The notes under the pieces were generated by a model. The model worked only from the letters and a program-made list of their open reading frames with translations, did not search any database and was not told the DNA's origin. Shown piece after piece: positions 29,137-38,586 of a stretch of DNA of 64,000 bases. Origin of the DNA: Halomonas elongata DSM 2581 (GTDB lineage Bacteria > Pseudomonadota > Gammaproteobacteria > Pseudomonadales > Halomonadaceae); contig NC_014532.2 in assembly GCF_000196875.2 (NCBI RefSeq), positions 1,984,001 through 2,048,000 of the forward strand, read 5' to 3'. Numbering within the stretch: the first letter of the stretch is position 1; the number at the start of each line of letters is the position of its first letter. The position numbers were made by a program, and so were the translations under genes.

Positions 29137-29814
29137 TCACACCACCGAGAACTCGCCTCCCCGCTCCATGGCCCGACGATACGCCTCGCGCTCCCGGCAG
29201 CGCGACAGGAAATCCGCCAGGTTCGGTGAACTGGCGAGACCGCCCCGGCTCTCCAGCGCCAGGATCGGAAAGCTCATCTGGATATCGGCCGCCGAGAAGT
29301 CCTCACCCGCGAACCAGGGCGACTCGGCCAGGGCGCCGTCCCAGAAGCTCGCCAGCTCGCGCAGCCGTGGCCCCAGGAAACGTTGCTCGACGCCCTTGGC
29401 GAATTGCCGCCCCAGCGGGCGCATCAGGGCCGGTACCGGCGGCTTGCCCAGTCGCGAGAAGACCAGGCGCATCACCAGCGGAGGCATCGCCGAGCCCTCG
29501 GCGTGATGCAGCCAGAAACGATAACGCTCGCGTTCGTCACTGCCCGCAGGCGGCGCCAGTTGCCCCGCCTCGTCGTAACGCTCCAGCAGGTACTCGAGGA
29601 TGGCCCCCGACTCGGCCACCGCCCGGCCATCACGCCCCTCATCGGTGATCACCGGCGCCTTGCCCAATGGATGCACCGACTTGAGCGATTCCGGGGCCAG
29701 CATAGTCACGGGGTCGCGTCGATAGGTCACGAGCTCGTAGTCGATGCCGAGCTCCTCGAGGCACCAGATCACCCGCTGCGAACGCGAATTTTCCAGATGA
29801 TGAACATGAATCAT
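29137..29814 (-). CDS. Glutathione S-transferase family protein
   Basis: A 225-residue cytosolic protein with an N-terminal thioredoxin-like domain (residues 1-80, MIHVHHLENSRSQRVIWCLEEL, then the ESGAILEYLLERY glutathione-binding turn) and a C-terminal helical domain. The Ser in the SRSQR turn is the likely catalytic residue, as in beta/theta-type enzymes. An AGGGAGA site precedes ATG 29814. It is a single gene, divergent from the response regulator gene. Substrate unknown. Confidence 0.88.
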   Translation of the reverse strand: MIHVHHLENSRSQRVIWCLEELGIDYELVTYRRDPVTMLAPESLKSVHPLGKAPVITDEGRDGRAVAESGAILEYLLERYDEAGQLAPPAGSDERERYRFWLHHAEGSAMPPLVMRLVFSRLGKPPVPALMRPLGRQFAKGVEQRFLGPRLRELASFWDGALAESPWFAGEDFSAADIQMSFPILALESRGGLASSPNLADFLSRCREREAYRRAMERGGEFSVV

Positions 29815-29975
29815 GCAATTTCTCCCTGTCGAATGACAGCCGCCAGTCTAGGCGTTGTCGGCAATGTCGACGAGCACCGGGCTTGGCCCAAGGTCGTCTT
29901 TGCCGCCCATGACAAGGCCACTAGACTGGCCGGAAAAGGCCCCGCCAATCACAACGAACGCAAGAGGGAACGCGC

Positions 29976-30347
29976 ATGGCCCGTGTGCTGGTGGTCGACG
30001 ATGAGCCCAACATAGTGTTGTCGCTGGAATTTCTGATGGAACAGGCCGGCTTCGAGGTTACCACCGCCGAGGACGGCGAGACCGCACTGCGTCTCATCGA
30101 CGAAGGCGCTCCCGACCTGGTGCTGCTCGACATCAGCCTGCCCGGCATCGGAGGCTTCGAGGTACTCGAACGTCTGCGCAGCGATCCCGCTCACCGGCAT
30201 CTTTCGATCATCATGCTCACCGCCCACGGCCGTGAAGTGGAACGCGAAAAGGGGCTGGCACTGGGCGCTGACGACTATATCACCAAGCCCTTCTCGACCC
30301 GGACTCTGGTCGAAAAGGTCCGAGCCCTGCTCGATGGGGGCACCTGA
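29976..30347 (+). CDS. Stand-alone response-regulator receiver protein
   Basis: A 123-residue CheY-like receiver with no output domain. The acidic pocket is in VVDDE (residues 7-10), the phospho-acceptor is D52 (LLDISLP), and the switch residues are T82 and K104 (TKPF). The stop overlaps the start of the next gene (TGATG), so it is translated together with the PAS-exonuclease protein, and the SSS-type kinase is the last gene of the same operon. Because it lacks a DNA-binding part, it must signal through protein contact or act as a phosphate sink. Confidence 0.9.
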   Translation: MARVLVVDDEPNIVLSLEFLMEQAGFEVTTAEDGETALRLIDEGAPDLVLLDISLPGIGGFEVLERLRSDPAHRHLSIIMLTAHGREVEREKGLALGADDYITKPFSTRTLVEKVRALLDGGT

Positions 30348-32395
30348 TGTCCTGGCGCGCGTCAGGACTCCCCCGCCGCCAGCGCCTGGTGGGCCTATGG
30401 CTGCTGTTGAGCGGCATCGGCCTGCTCGGCGGCGCACTGTTCGCCGCCTGGCTGGACAACCTCTACCAGCCCCAGGGCCTGGCCCGGCTGATCCTGTGGC
30501 TCGGCTGCTTCTCGGGTGGCATCACCCTGTTCGCCGCCGGCCTGGTCCTCGAGCGCTGGCTGTTCACCCCCTTGCGCCACCTGCAAGGCCAACTGGCCCG
30601 ACTGGCCGCCAATCCCGATGTCCCGGATGTCTCGCCACCGGAAGGCTGGCTGCGGGGCCTGGGCCCCGACCTGGAGCGTGTTCACGCCGCCTGGCGAGAT
30701 GACCGGCAACGGCTGGCACATGCCCACGCCGATGGCGCACGAGAAGCGACGCGGGTTCGCCAGCGGCTCGAGGTCCTGCTGCAGACCCTGGATACGCCGC
30801 TGCTGCTCTGCGATCGCCATCACCGCCTGCTGCTCTACAACCAGGCTGCCGAGCGACTCTTCGCCGCCCATCCCGGCCTGGGACTGGGCAAGGAACTCGG
30901 CAACCTGCTGCCGGCGAAGGGGCTGGTCGATGTCATGGCCTGCCTGCCCGACGACGGCAGCGGTCGCGAGGTGCTGATTCCCCACGATGACCACTGGCTG
31001 CACGTCGGACTGCGTCGGGTCTCCGGCGATGAGACGCTGCTGACGTTGAGCGACGCCACCCTGACCTGGGCCCGCGAAGTCGGCCCGCAGGCCGAACTCG
31101 ACAACCTTCTGCCGGCATTGCGCCGCCATGGCGCCGGCCTGATCAGCTCCGCCGACGCCCTGGCCCATCTCCGCGGCGACGATTCGCCTGAGCTGCGCCG
31201 GCGCCTGGAAGCCGTCATCGACGAAGAAGGCGATGCCCTGGGCTCCAGCCTGGAACGGCTGGGGACAACGCATGATGCCTTGCGACGCCAGGGCGAGCGT
31301 CTGGTGCCGCTCTGGTCCAACGATCTCTGGGCGGCGCTCGGCGAGCGACTGGCCACGCCGAGCGTCACGCCCGTGGGCATGCCCGCCTGGCTCAAGGGCG
31401 ACGCCCCGGTACTGCTCGAAGTCCTCGCCAGCCTGCTCGAGACGCTCGCCGAGCATACCGGCCTAGACGCCTTCGACGGCGAGCTGTGCCTCGGCAACCG
31501 CCGGGTCTATCTGGATCTCTGCTGGCACGGCGAAGCGCTTGCCCAGCGTCACCTCGACACCTGGCGGCATCGCCGCCTCGAGCGCCTTCCCCACTCGCCC
31601 AGCGCCGAGGACGTGCTGCGCCAGCACGCCAGCGATGTCTGGAGCCTCAGTGACGGCGACTGGGCCAGGCTGCGCCTGCCCTTGCCGGCCTTGTCCCGCA
31701 CTGCCGCCCCGCGTCCCGAGAACCCGCCACGCCCGGAATTTCATGACTTCGATATCGCCAAGCTGCCGGCTCCGGACACCGACCTTGCCAGCCGTGCCCT
31801 GCACGACCTGGAAATCGTCGCCTTCGACACCGAGACCACCGGCCTGGCCCTGCGTGAGGGAGACCGACTGATCAGCCTGGGCGCCTGCCGTATCGTCAAT
31901 GGGCGCCTCCTGGCCGACGAAACCTTCGAGCAGCACGTCAATCCGCAACGACCGATTCCCTCGGCCAGCACCGCCATCCACGGCCTTGGCGATCAGGATG
32001 TCGAAAACGCGCCGACGGCCGAACAGGTCCTGCCGCGTTTTCGCGACTATGTCGGCAGCGCCGTGCTGCTGGCCCACAACGCCGCCTTTGACATGCTGGC
32101 CATCCGGCCCGGCCCCGGGACCGATGCCTTCGACATGCCGGTGCTCGATACGCTCTTGCTGTCACGCGCCCTCGACCCGGGCCTGGAGGGTCACGACCTC
32201 GACAGCCTGGCAAAGCGTTACGGCCTGCGCTTTCCTCCCGGTACCCGTCACACGGCGCTGGGCGATGCCAGGGTCACCGCCCGACTGTGGCTGGCCCTGC
32301 GGCGGCGACTCGAGGCCAGGGGTATCGAGCGCCTGTCGGATGCCCTGGTCTTCCAGGCCGGCGCCCTCGACCGGGAGGATGCCTGCGCCCCATGA
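30347..32395 (+). CDS. Membrane PAS / degenerate-kinase protein fused to a DEDDh 3'-5' exonuclease
   Basis: A 682-residue fusion. Two membrane helices (about 12-35 and 47-68) are followed by a helical linker, a PAS-like domain (about 145-240), and a region (about 250-450) that looks like a worn histidine-kinase core with no H-box or nucleotide-binding motifs. The C-terminal DnaQ-like exonuclease (487-665) has complete catalytic motifs: FDTETTG with D494 and E496, HNAAFD with D582, and HTALGD with H635 and D640. The nuclease is therefore probably active and held at the membrane. It is coupled by overlap to the genes on both sides. Confidence 0.82.
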   Translation: MSWRASGLPRRQRLVGLWLLLSGIGLLGGALFAAWLDNLYQPQGLARLILWLGCFSGGITLFAAGLVLERWLFTPLRHLQGQLARLAANPDVPDVSPPEGWLRGLGPDLERVHAAWRDDRQRLAHAHADGAREATRVRQRLEVLLQTLDTPLLLCDRHHRLLLYNQAAERLFAAHPGLGLGKELGNLLPAKGLVDVMACLPDDGSGREVLIPHDDHWLHVGLRRVSGDETLLTLSDATLTWAREVGPQAELDNLLPALRRHGAGLISSADALAHLRGDDSPELRRRLEAVIDEEGDALGSSLERLGTTHDALRRQGERLVPLWSNDLWAALGERLATPSVTPVGMPAWLKGDAPVLLEVLASLLETLAEHTGLDAFDGELCLGNRRVYLDLCWHGEALAQRHLDTWRHRRLERLPHSPSAEDVLRQHASDVWSLSDGDWARLRLPLPALSRTAAPRPENPPRPEFHDFDIAKLPAPDTDLASRALHDLEIVAFDTETTGLALREGDRLISLGACRIVNGRLLADETFEQHVNPQRPIPSASTAIHGLGDQDVENAPTAEQVLPRFRDYVGSAVLLAHNAAFDMLAIRPGPGTDAFDMPVLDTLLLSRALDPGLEGHDLDSLAKRYGLRFPPGTRHTALGDARVTARLWLALRRRLEARGIERLSDALVFQAGALDREDACAP

Positions 32396-32577
32396 ATGCC
32401 CCGCACCGCAAGGAGCGCCTCGTCGCCCTGATCGCCCTGGCCACGGCACTGTTCACGCCGCCGCTGCTGCTGATCGCCGACCGGCTCGACGGTGGCCTGC
32501 CGCTCTACCTGTTCCTGGCCTGGGGTGTCGTCATCGCCCTGATGGCCTGGCTGATGGAAGACCGTCGCGGGGAGTGA
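32392..32577 (+). CDS. Small two-helix membrane protein of the SSS-kinase operon
   Basis: A 61-residue protein that starts inside the stop of the exonuclease fusion (ATGA overlap) and ends 6 bases before the kinase gene. It has a basic start (MNAPHRKERL), two membrane helices (about 10-27 and 34-52) and a charged end (MEDRRGE). Similar tiny membrane proteins often precede sodium-solute symporters (the YjcH/DUF4212 setting), so it may assist the symporter-like half of the kinase. No family assignment is possible from sequence alone. Confidence 0.75.
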   Translation: MNAPHRKERLVALIALATALFTPPLLLIADRLDGGLPLYLFLAWGVVIALMAWLMEDRRGE

Positions 32578-32583
32578 AGGCCC

Positions 32584-35337
32584 ATGAGAGACGATGTCGT
32601 GGTCCTGGCGATCGCCTTCGGTTACCTGGCGCTGCTCTTCGTCATCGCTGCCTGGGGGGATCGCCGCGCCGAGCAGGGACGCTCGGTGATCGGTTCCCCT
32701 ACCGTCTATGCCCTGTCCATTGCCGTCTACTGCACCGCCTGGACCTTTTATGGCAGTGTCGGCCGCGCCGCCGAGGCCGGACCGGGTTTCCTGCTGATCT
32801 ACCTGGGGCCGACCCTGGCGATGCTCATGGCGCCGCTGGTGATCCGCAAGATGGTGCGCATCGCCGCCACTCACCGCATCACCTCCATCGCCGACTTCAT
32901 CAGCGCCCGCTATGGCAAGAGTGCCGGACTCGGCGCTCTGGTCGCCGTGATCGCCCTGATCGGCACCACGCCCTATATCGCCCTGCAGCTCAAGGCCATC
33001 ACCCTGAGCCACGCCGTGCTGGTCGACTACGCGCCCGAAAGCCCCATGGCCACCGCCGAAGCGAGCTTCTGGGCCGACCGCTCCTTCTGGGTGGCGCTGG
33101 TGCTGGCCGTGTTCATCATTCTCTTCGGCACCCGCCACCTGGACGCCAGCGAGCGCCATGAGGGCATGGTGGCCGCCATCGCCTTCGAATCGCTGGTCAA
33201 GCTCGCCGCCTTCCTGGCGGTGGGCATCTTCACCGTTTTCGTGCTCTATCAGGGGCCCGGCGATCTTTTCCGGCAGGTCGCCGCCACCCCGGCACTCACC
33301 GATGCCCTGAGTCTTGAGTCGGTTCCCGGTGGCGCCCTTGGCTGGGTCGGCATGCTGGTACTGGCCTTCCTGGCCTTTCTCGGCCTGCCCCGCCAGTTCC
33401 AGGTGCTGGTGGTGGAAAATGTCGACGAGCGGCACATCCAGCGCGCCGCCTGGCTGTTCCCGCTCTACCTGCTGGTCATCAACCTCTTCGTGATTCCCAT
33501 CGCCATGGCCGGGCTGCTCGGGGGCACCGGCGAGGACCCGGACAGCTTCGTGCTGACCCTGCCCATGGCGGCAGGCGTCGATGGCCTGCCGGTACTGGTC
33601 TTCATCGGTGGCCTATCGGCCGCCACCGGCATGATGATCGTCGAGACCATCGCCCTGTCGACCATGGTCAGCAACCAGCTGGTGATGCCCCTGCTGCTGC
33701 GTTCGCGTCATCTGCACCGAGGCCAGTCGGGCTCCCTGGCCAGCCGCATCTTGGGCATCCGGCGCATCGCCATCCTCGGCATCCTGCTGCTGGGCTATAG
33801 CTATCACGCCCTGATCGGCGACGCCTACAGCCTGGTCACCATCGGCCTGGTGTCCTTCGCCGCTGTCGCCCAGTTCACTCCCGCCCTGCTGATCGGGCTC
33901 TACTGGCGCAGCGCCAACCGGCTCGGCGCAGGACTGGGCATGACCACCGGCATTCTCATCTGGGCCTGGACCCTGTTGATCCCCGGCTTCGCCCAATCGG
34001 GCTGGCTGAACGCCGACCTGCTCACCCAAGGCCCCTTCGGCATCGACTGGCTGCGTCCCTACGCACTGTTCGGCCTGGAAGGCTGGGATATCTACACTCA
34101 CTCGCTGTTCTGGAGTCTCAGCGCCAACATCGGCCTGCTGGTCGGCGCGTCGCTGTTCAGCCGAGCCTCACCGCTGGAACAGACCCAGGCGGCACTGTTC
34201 ACCGAAGCCCTGCATCCTCGCCTCGACCAGAGCTCGCTATGGCGCGGCCATACCCTGCGGGGCGAATTGCGTGCCCTGCTCGATCGTTACCTCGGCACCG
34301 CCGCCACCCAGCGCGTCTTCGCCGACCACTCCCCCGACGACGCCGACGATCAGTCGGCCTCCACGGCCCTGGTCGCCCGGGCAGAACAGGCCCTGGCCGG
34401 CGCCCTGGGCAACGCCTCGGCCCGGGTGCTGATCGATTCGGTGGTTCGCGGCGAGGCACTGGATCTGGACTCGATCCTGCGCATCCTCGACACCACCTCA
34501 GAGACGCTGGAAATGAACCGGCGCCTCGAACAGAAATCCCGTGAACTGGCGCGTATCGGACAGGAGCTGCGCGAGGCCAATGACCGACTGCGCGAACTCG
34601 ATCGCCTCAAGGACGAGTTCGTGGCCATGGTCAGCCATGAGCTGCGCACGCCCCTGACCTCGATCCGCGCCTTCGCCGAGATTCTGCGCGACAACCGCGA
34701 ACTGCCCGAACAGCGACGCGAACACTTCCTGGATGTGGTGGTGAGAGAGAGCCAGCGACTCTCGCGCTTGATCGAGGAAATCCTCGATCTGGCACGCCTG
34801 GAAAGCGGTCGCCTGACGCTGGAACCACAGCGTCTCGACCTGGTGCCCCTGACCCATCAGGCCCTGGAAGCCATACATCGCCTTCAGGAGGAACGCGGCA
34901 TCGCCCTGGAAACCGCCTTCGAGGTCGATACCGCCGAAGTGATCGGCGACCCGGACCGCTTGGAGCAGGTCATCATCAATCTGATCGACAATGCCGGCAA
35001 GTTCGCCGATGCCGAGACTCCCCGGATCTCGCTGCACCTGACACGCCACAAGCACGGTTTCCGTCTCGCCGTGGCCGACAACGGCCCGGGCATCGACGAA
35101 GCGGAGCGTGAACGGGTCTTCGAGAAATTCCACCAGCTTCCCCACGCCGACGTCGGCACCATGCGAAGCCGACCGCGCGGCAGCGGACTCGGCCTGCCCA
35201 TCAGCCGGGGCATCGTCGCCCATCTCGGCGGCCGGCTATGGATCGAGGATGCCGCCGAACTCGGCGGCGCCTGCCTGGTGATGGAACTGCCCGAGGCACC
35301 GAGCGAGGACCGGAATAAGAACGAGACGGAGGCGTGA
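32584..35337 (+). CDS. Sodium-solute-symporter-type sensor histidine kinase (CrbS-like)
   Basis: A 917-residue hybrid of transporter and kinase. Residues 1-500 carry about thirteen membrane helices of the SSS fold, followed by a STAC-type domain (about 560-640), a short coiled coil, the phospho-acceptor H-box MVSHELRTPLTSIRAFAEIL (about 680), and an ATPase domain with the N-box IINLIDNAG, DNGPGID and a GSGLGLPIS G-box. CrbS-type kinases respond to acetate. The expected CrbR regulator with a DNA-binding domain is absent; only the single-domain receiver is present in the operon. Confidence 0.9.
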   Translation: MRDDVVVLAIAFGYLALLFVIAAWGDRRAEQGRSVIGSPTVYALSIAVYCTAWTFYGSVGRAAEAGPGFLLIYLGPTLAMLMAPLVIRKMVRIAATHRITSIADFISARYGKSAGLGALVAVIALIGTTPYIALQLKAITLSHAVLVDYAPESPMATAEASFWADRSFWVALVLAVFIILFGTRHLDASERHEGMVAAIAFESLVKLAAFLAVGIFTVFVLYQGPGDLFRQVAATPALTDALSLESVPGGALGWVGMLVLAFLAFLGLPRQFQVLVVENVDERHIQRAAWLFPLYLLVINLFVIPIAMAGLLGGTGEDPDSFVLTLPMAAGVDGLPVLVFIGGLSAATGMMIVETIALSTMVSNQLVMPLLLRSRHLHRGQSGSLASRILGIRRIAILGILLLGYSYHALIGDAYSLVTIGLVSFAAVAQFTPALLIGLYWRSANRLGAGLGMTTGILIWAWTLLIPGFAQSGWLNADLLTQGPFGIDWLRPYALFGLEGWDIYTHSLFWSLSANIGLLVGASLFSRASPLEQTQAALFTEALHPRLDQSSLWRGHTLRGELRALLDRYLGTAATQRVFADHSPDDADDQSASTALVARAEQALAGALGNASARVLIDSVVRGEALDLDSILRILDTTSETLEMNRRLEQKSRELARIGQELREANDRLRELDRLKDEFVAMVSHELRTPLTSIRAFAEILRDNRELPEQRREHFLDVVVRESQRLSRLIEEILDLARLESGRLTLEPQRLDLVPLTHQALEAIHRLQEERGIALETAFEVDTAEVIGDPDRLEQVIINLIDNAGKFADAETPRISLHLTRHKHGFRLAVADNGPGIDEAERERVFEKFHQLPHADVGTMRSRPRGSGLGLPISRGIVAHLGGRLWIEDAAELGGACLVMELPEAPSEDRNKNETEA

Positions 35338-35376
35338 CCGGCCCCGCTTGATTTCGCCAGCGACCGGCAGAACGAC

Positions 35377-35402
35377 GAACGGCGCCGCTGTGGGCGCCGT
35401 TC
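35377..35402 (+). terminator. Hairpin after the SSS-type kinase gene
   Basis: Perfect 10-base stem GAACGGCGCC / GGCGCCGTTC with a 6-base loop, 39 bases past the stop. No clear U-tract follows, so its strength as a terminator is uncertain. Confidence 0.55.
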
Positions 35403-35439
35403 GCATCATGGCGAGAAGCGAAGAAGAGGTGGCAGCAGG

Positions 35440-35754
35440 CTAGCGCGCATCCTCGAACAGGGCATCACCCAGCTCGTCGATCAAGCGTTCCGCCTTGCTG
35501 ACCATCAGCGCATCGCAGGCTTCCCGGCCGGGGACCACGTCGGAGCGCTCGAAGCGATGCTCCAGTGGTTCGCCGCCCTCCGGGTCAGGCTTGCGAATCC
35601 AGCCGCTGACGCGGAACTGACCGCCCATGTCCTCGGCCTGGGGAACGATCACGTAGCCCTGATATTCCACCGGCTCGCCCTCGACGGACTTCGAGCCGGA
35701 GCGGGACTCGCCCGCCCCCTGGCCGAACAGGCCGGATAACAGTTTCTTCAACAT
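35440..35754 (-). CDS. HlyU-family protein
   Basis: A 104-residue protein. After a short amphipathic start (MLKKLLSGLFGQG) it carries the HlyU-type domain: VEYQGYVIVPQAEDMGGQFRV, then RFERSDVVPGREACDALM and a C-terminal helix (KAERLIDELGD). The family is named as transcriptional activators, but this domain has no visible helix-turn-helix, and the name may not reflect its job here. It follows argG on the same strand, separated by a palindromic repeat at 35815-35855. Confidence 0.75.
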   Translation of the reverse strand: MLKKLLSGLFGQGAGESRSGSKSVEGEPVEYQGYVIVPQAEDMGGQFRVSGWIRKPDPEGGEPLEHRFERSDVVPGREACDALMVSKAERLIDELGDALFEDAR

Positions 35755-35814
35755 TGAAGCCTCCCGGGACGATGGCGCCGATCAAACTGACACCAACTCT
35801 TCCAGATGTCAGGG

Positions 35815-35855
35815 AACAACTGATTGATGTTGCGAGCGCAGCAATAAATCAGCGT
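35815..35855 (-). repeat. Dispersed palindromic repeat, simple copy
   Basis: Plus-strand core CTGATTGATGTTGCGAGCG (35820-35838) runs directly into CAGCAATAAATCAG (35839-35852). The ends CTGATT/AATCAG and the TTGC/GCAA words pair imperfectly. A second copy in the same orientation lies at 55652-55788, split by an inserted hairpin. The element sits 5 bases past the argG stop. Confidence 0.8.
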
Positions 35856-35859
35856 TTCC

Positions 35860-37080
35860 TTAGTCCTGCTGGCGCCCCTTGCCCGCTGCAATCCGCAAGC
35901 GCAGAGCGTTGAGCTTGATGAAACCTTCGGCATCCTTCTGGTCATAGGCACCGGCATCGTCCTCGAAGGTCGCGATGGACTCATCGAACAGCGAGGCGTC
36001 GGAACGACGACCGGCCACAGTGGCATTGCCCTTGTAGAGCTTCATGCGCACCACCCCGGACACGTGCTTCTGGGTCTCGTCGATGGCGGCCTGCAGGGCG
36101 CGACGCTCCGGGCTCCACCAGTAGCCGTTGTAGATCACCTTGGCGTACTTGGGCATCAGCTCATCCTTGAGGTGCGCTTCCTCGCGGTCGAGGGTGAGCG
36201 ACTCGATGGCGCGATGCGCCTTGAGCATGATGGTGCCACCCGGAGTCTCGTAGCAGCCGCGCGACTTCATGCCGACATAACGGTTCTCGACGATATCGAG
36301 ACGGCCGATGCCGTTGTCGCCGCCCAGTTGATTGAGCTTGGAGAGCACATCGTGCGGGCGCATCGGCACGCCGTCGATGGCCACGATGTCGCCACGCTCG
36401 TAGGTCAGCTCCACATAGGTCGGCTCGTCCGGCGCGGCCTCGGGAGAAACGCTCCAGCGCCACATGTCTTCCTCGGCCTCGACCCAGGGATCCTCGAGGT
36501 TGCCGCCCTCATAGGAAATGTGCAGCAGGTTGGCATCCATCGAGTACGGCGACTTCTTCTTCTGGCTGGAGAAGTCCACCGGGATGTCGTGCTGCTGGCA
36601 GTAGGCCATCAGTTTCTCGCGGGAATTGAGATCCCACTCTCGCCACGGCGCGATCACCTTGACGCCGGGCTTGAGCGCATAGGCCCCGAGCTCGAAGCGC
36701 ACCTGGTCATTGCCCTTGCCGGTGGCGCCGTGGGAAATGGCATCGGCGCCGGTCTGGTTGGCGATCTCGACCAGTCGCTTGGTGATCAGCGGACGGGCGA
36801 TGGAAGTCCCCAGCAGATATTCGCCTTCATAGATGGTGTTGGCGCGGAACATCGGGTAGACATAGTCACGCACGAATTCCTCGCGCAGATCCTCGATGTA
36901 GATTTCCTTGACGCCCAGCGCCTCGGCCTTGGCACGCGCCGGTTCGACTTCCTCGCCCTGGCCGATGTCGGCAGTGAAGGTCACCACCTCGCAGTCGTAG
37001 GTCTCCTGCAACCACTTGACGATGACGGATGTGTCCAGGCCGCCGGAATAGGCGAGCACGACCTTCTTGACATCGGACAT
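35860..37080 (-). CDS. argG: Argininosuccinate synthase
   Basis: Joins citrulline and aspartate with ATP in arginine synthesis. It has 406 residues from ATG 37080 ([19 protein letters not shown]); the longer frame beginning at 37110 is not needed. The PP-loop AYSGGLDTS is at residues 10-18, and the [16 protein letters not shown] and [12 protein letters not shown] segments are characteristic. argF lies 1.5 kb away on the other strand, so two arginine steps are close but not in one operon. Confidence 0.97.
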   Translation of the reverse strand: MSDVKKVVLAYSGGLDTSVIVKWLQETYDCEVVTFTADIGQGEEVEPARAKAEALGVKEIYIEDLREEFVRDYVYPMFRANTIYEGEYLLGTSIARPLITKRLVEIANQTGADAISHGATGKGNDQVRFELGAYALKPGVKVIAPWREWDLNSREKLMAYCQQHDIPVDFSSQKKKSPYSMDANLLHISYEGGNLEDPWVEAEEDMWRWSVSPEAAPDEPTYVELTYERGDIVAIDGVPMRPHDVLSKLNQLGGDNGIGRLDIVENRYVGMKSRGCYETPGGTIMLKAHRAIESLTLDREEAHLKDELMPKYAKVIYNGYWWSPERRALQAAIDETQKHVSGVVRMKLYKGNATVAGRRSDASLFDESIATFEDDAGAYDQKDAEGFIKLNALRLRIAAGKGRQQD

Positions 37081-37248
37081 GCTGGGGGCTCCTCTAGGTG
37101 AACGGTACATATCGTGAAAGCTCGATTATAGCGCGCCACACCACCTGCGAATACCGGCGACGGGACGACGCGCCACCGAAATGCTAGACTCTCGCGTTTC
37201 GGGACTTTCGTCCCCGGCTTTTCTCGTGCCCAGGACAAGGAGAGGTGC

Positions 37249-37914
37249 ATGACCGAGGCGGTCACCCGCGAACTCATGGCGCAGCGCTTTCGCAGCTTCC
37301 TGCCCGTGGTGGTGGACCTGGAAACCGGCGGTTTCAACGCGAAGGGCGACGCGATCCTGGAGATCGCTGCCGTCACCCTGACGATGGACCCCGAGGGCAA
37401 CCTGATGCCCGACGCCACCTACGCCTACCATGTCACCCCTTTCGAGGGCGCCAATGTCGAGCAATCGGCACTGGATTTCACCGGCATCCGCCTCGACGAC
37501 CCCCTGCGCCGGCAGGTGGCGGTCAGCGAGGCCGAGGCGCTGGGCGAAATCTTCCGGCCGGTGCGCAAGGCCATCAAGGCCCATGGCTGTACCCGTGCCA
37601 TCCTGGTCGGGCACAATGCCGCCTTCGATCACGGCTTCCTCAACGCCGCCGTGGAGCGTTGCGCCATCAAGCGCAACCCCTTCCACCCCTTTTCCAGCTT
37701 CGACACGGCCTCACTGGCCGGCCTGATATACGGCCAGACCGTGCTCGCCCGCGCCTGCCGCGCCGCCGGCATCGAGTTCGACAACGGCGCCGCCCACTCG
37801 GCCCGCTACGACACCGAGCGTACCGCCGAACTCTTCTGCGCCATGATCAACCGCTACAAGGATCTCGGCGGCTGGCGACTGGCGCAACGCGAGCAAGGGG
37901 TCGAGGAGCCGTAA
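37249..37914 (+). CDS. rnt: Ribonuclease T
   Basis: DEDDh 3'-5' exoribonuclease that trims tRNA and other stable RNA ends. The 221-residue length is typical. The catalytic motifs are VVDLETGGF (D and E near residues 23-25), HNAAFDHGF, and [13 protein letters not shown] with the final His and Asp. A CAAGGAGAGG site precedes the ATG. It is divergent from argG and convergent with grxD, with a shared terminator and AGCTGTAAG repeats between them. Confidence 0.95.
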   Translation: MTEAVTRELMAQRFRSFLPVVVDLETGGFNAKGDAILEIAAVTLTMDPEGNLMPDATYAYHVTPFEGANVEQSALDFTGIRLDDPLRRQVAVSEAEALGEIFRPVRKAIKAHGCTRAILVGHNAAFDHGFLNAAVERCAIKRNPFHPFSSFDTASLAGLIYGQTVLARACRAAGIEFDNGAAHSARYDTERTAELFCAMINRYKDLGGWRLAQREQGVEEP

Positions 37915-37940
37915 GCTTCAAGCTGTAAGCCGCGAGCATC
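37915..37940 (+). repeat. AGCTGTAAGCC repeat copy after rnt
   Basis: Just past the rnt stop the sequence reads AAGCTTCAAGCTGTAAGCC, sharing the AGCTGTAAG word with the units near serC and grxD. This copy lacks the paired hairpin. Confidence 0.6.
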
Positions 37941-38005
37941 GAGTCACGAGATGCGAAGAACAACCCCGAAGCTCAGTATGCCGAACCTCGCGCCTAAAAC
38001 GTCAA

Positions 38006-38040
38006 ACCCTCCGCGGCATCGCCACGGAGGGTTTTCTTAA
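38006..38040 (+). terminator. Terminator between rnt and grxD
   Basis: Stem ACCCTCCG / CGGAGGGT (38006-38013, 38025-38032) followed by TTTTCTT on the plus strand. An AAA run before it may allow weaker use in the opposite direction for grxD. Confidence 0.75.
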
Positions 38041-38080
38041 AGCTTGGCGCTTACGGCTTACAGCTTCGGACGAAGTCCGA
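38041..38080 (-). repeat. AGCTGTAAG repeat with hairpin after grxD
   Basis: On the minus strand, right after the grxD stop, the stem TCGGAC/GTCCGA with loop TTC is followed by AGCTGTAAGCCGTAAGC. It is the same layout as the two units after serC at 9472-9513, with different but still paired stem bases. Confidence 0.75.
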
Positions 38081-38428
38081 TCAGCCTTCAGGCTGCTCGT
38101 CGTCCTGATGCTTGGCGGCGGTTTCCTTGATCAAGGTCTCGAGCTCGCCGTTCTCATACATCTCGACGACGATGTCGCAGCCGCCGACCAGCTCGCCTTC
38201 CACCCACAGTTGCGGGAAGGTCGGCCAGTTGGCCACCTTGGGCAGCTCGGCGCGGATGTCCGGGTTGTCCAGCACGTTGACGAAGGCGAAGCGCTCGCCG
38301 CAGGCCATCAGGGCCTGAACGGTCTGGGCGGAGAAACCGCATTGTGGCAACTGGGGCGTGCCCTTCATGTAGATCAGGATCGGGTTTTCGCTGATCTGCC
38401 GCTGGATGTTCTCGACAGTGGTGCTCAT
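38081..38428 (-). CDS. grxD: Monothiol glutaredoxin Grx4
   Basis: Monothiol glutaredoxin that binds and transfers [2Fe-2S] clusters, usually with BolA partners. It has 115 residues from ATG 38428 (MSTTVENIQRQISENPILIY). The active site is CGFS in LPQCGFSAQTVQALM near residue 30, with the WPTFPQLWVEGELVGGCDI cis-Pro and glutathione-binding segment later. It is a single gene, convergent with rnt. Confidence 0.95.
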   Translation of the reverse strand: MSTTVENIQRQISENPILIYMKGTPQLPQCGFSAQTVQALMACGERFAFVNVLDNPDIRAELPKVANWPTFPQLWVEGELVGGCDIVVEMYENGELETLIKETAAKHQDDEQPEG

Positions 38429-38586
38429 TTGCTTTCCCTCTGGATCACGGTGTTGACCAATGGCGCCAGGGCAATACCCGAGCACGCCGGTCGGCCTTAT
38501 GATGAAGCCATTCTACTGATGCAAGGCGCATTGCGCATCCCCCGAGGGCTGGCTAGGATGGTCGTTTTTTCCCGCGGAGCGATGCC

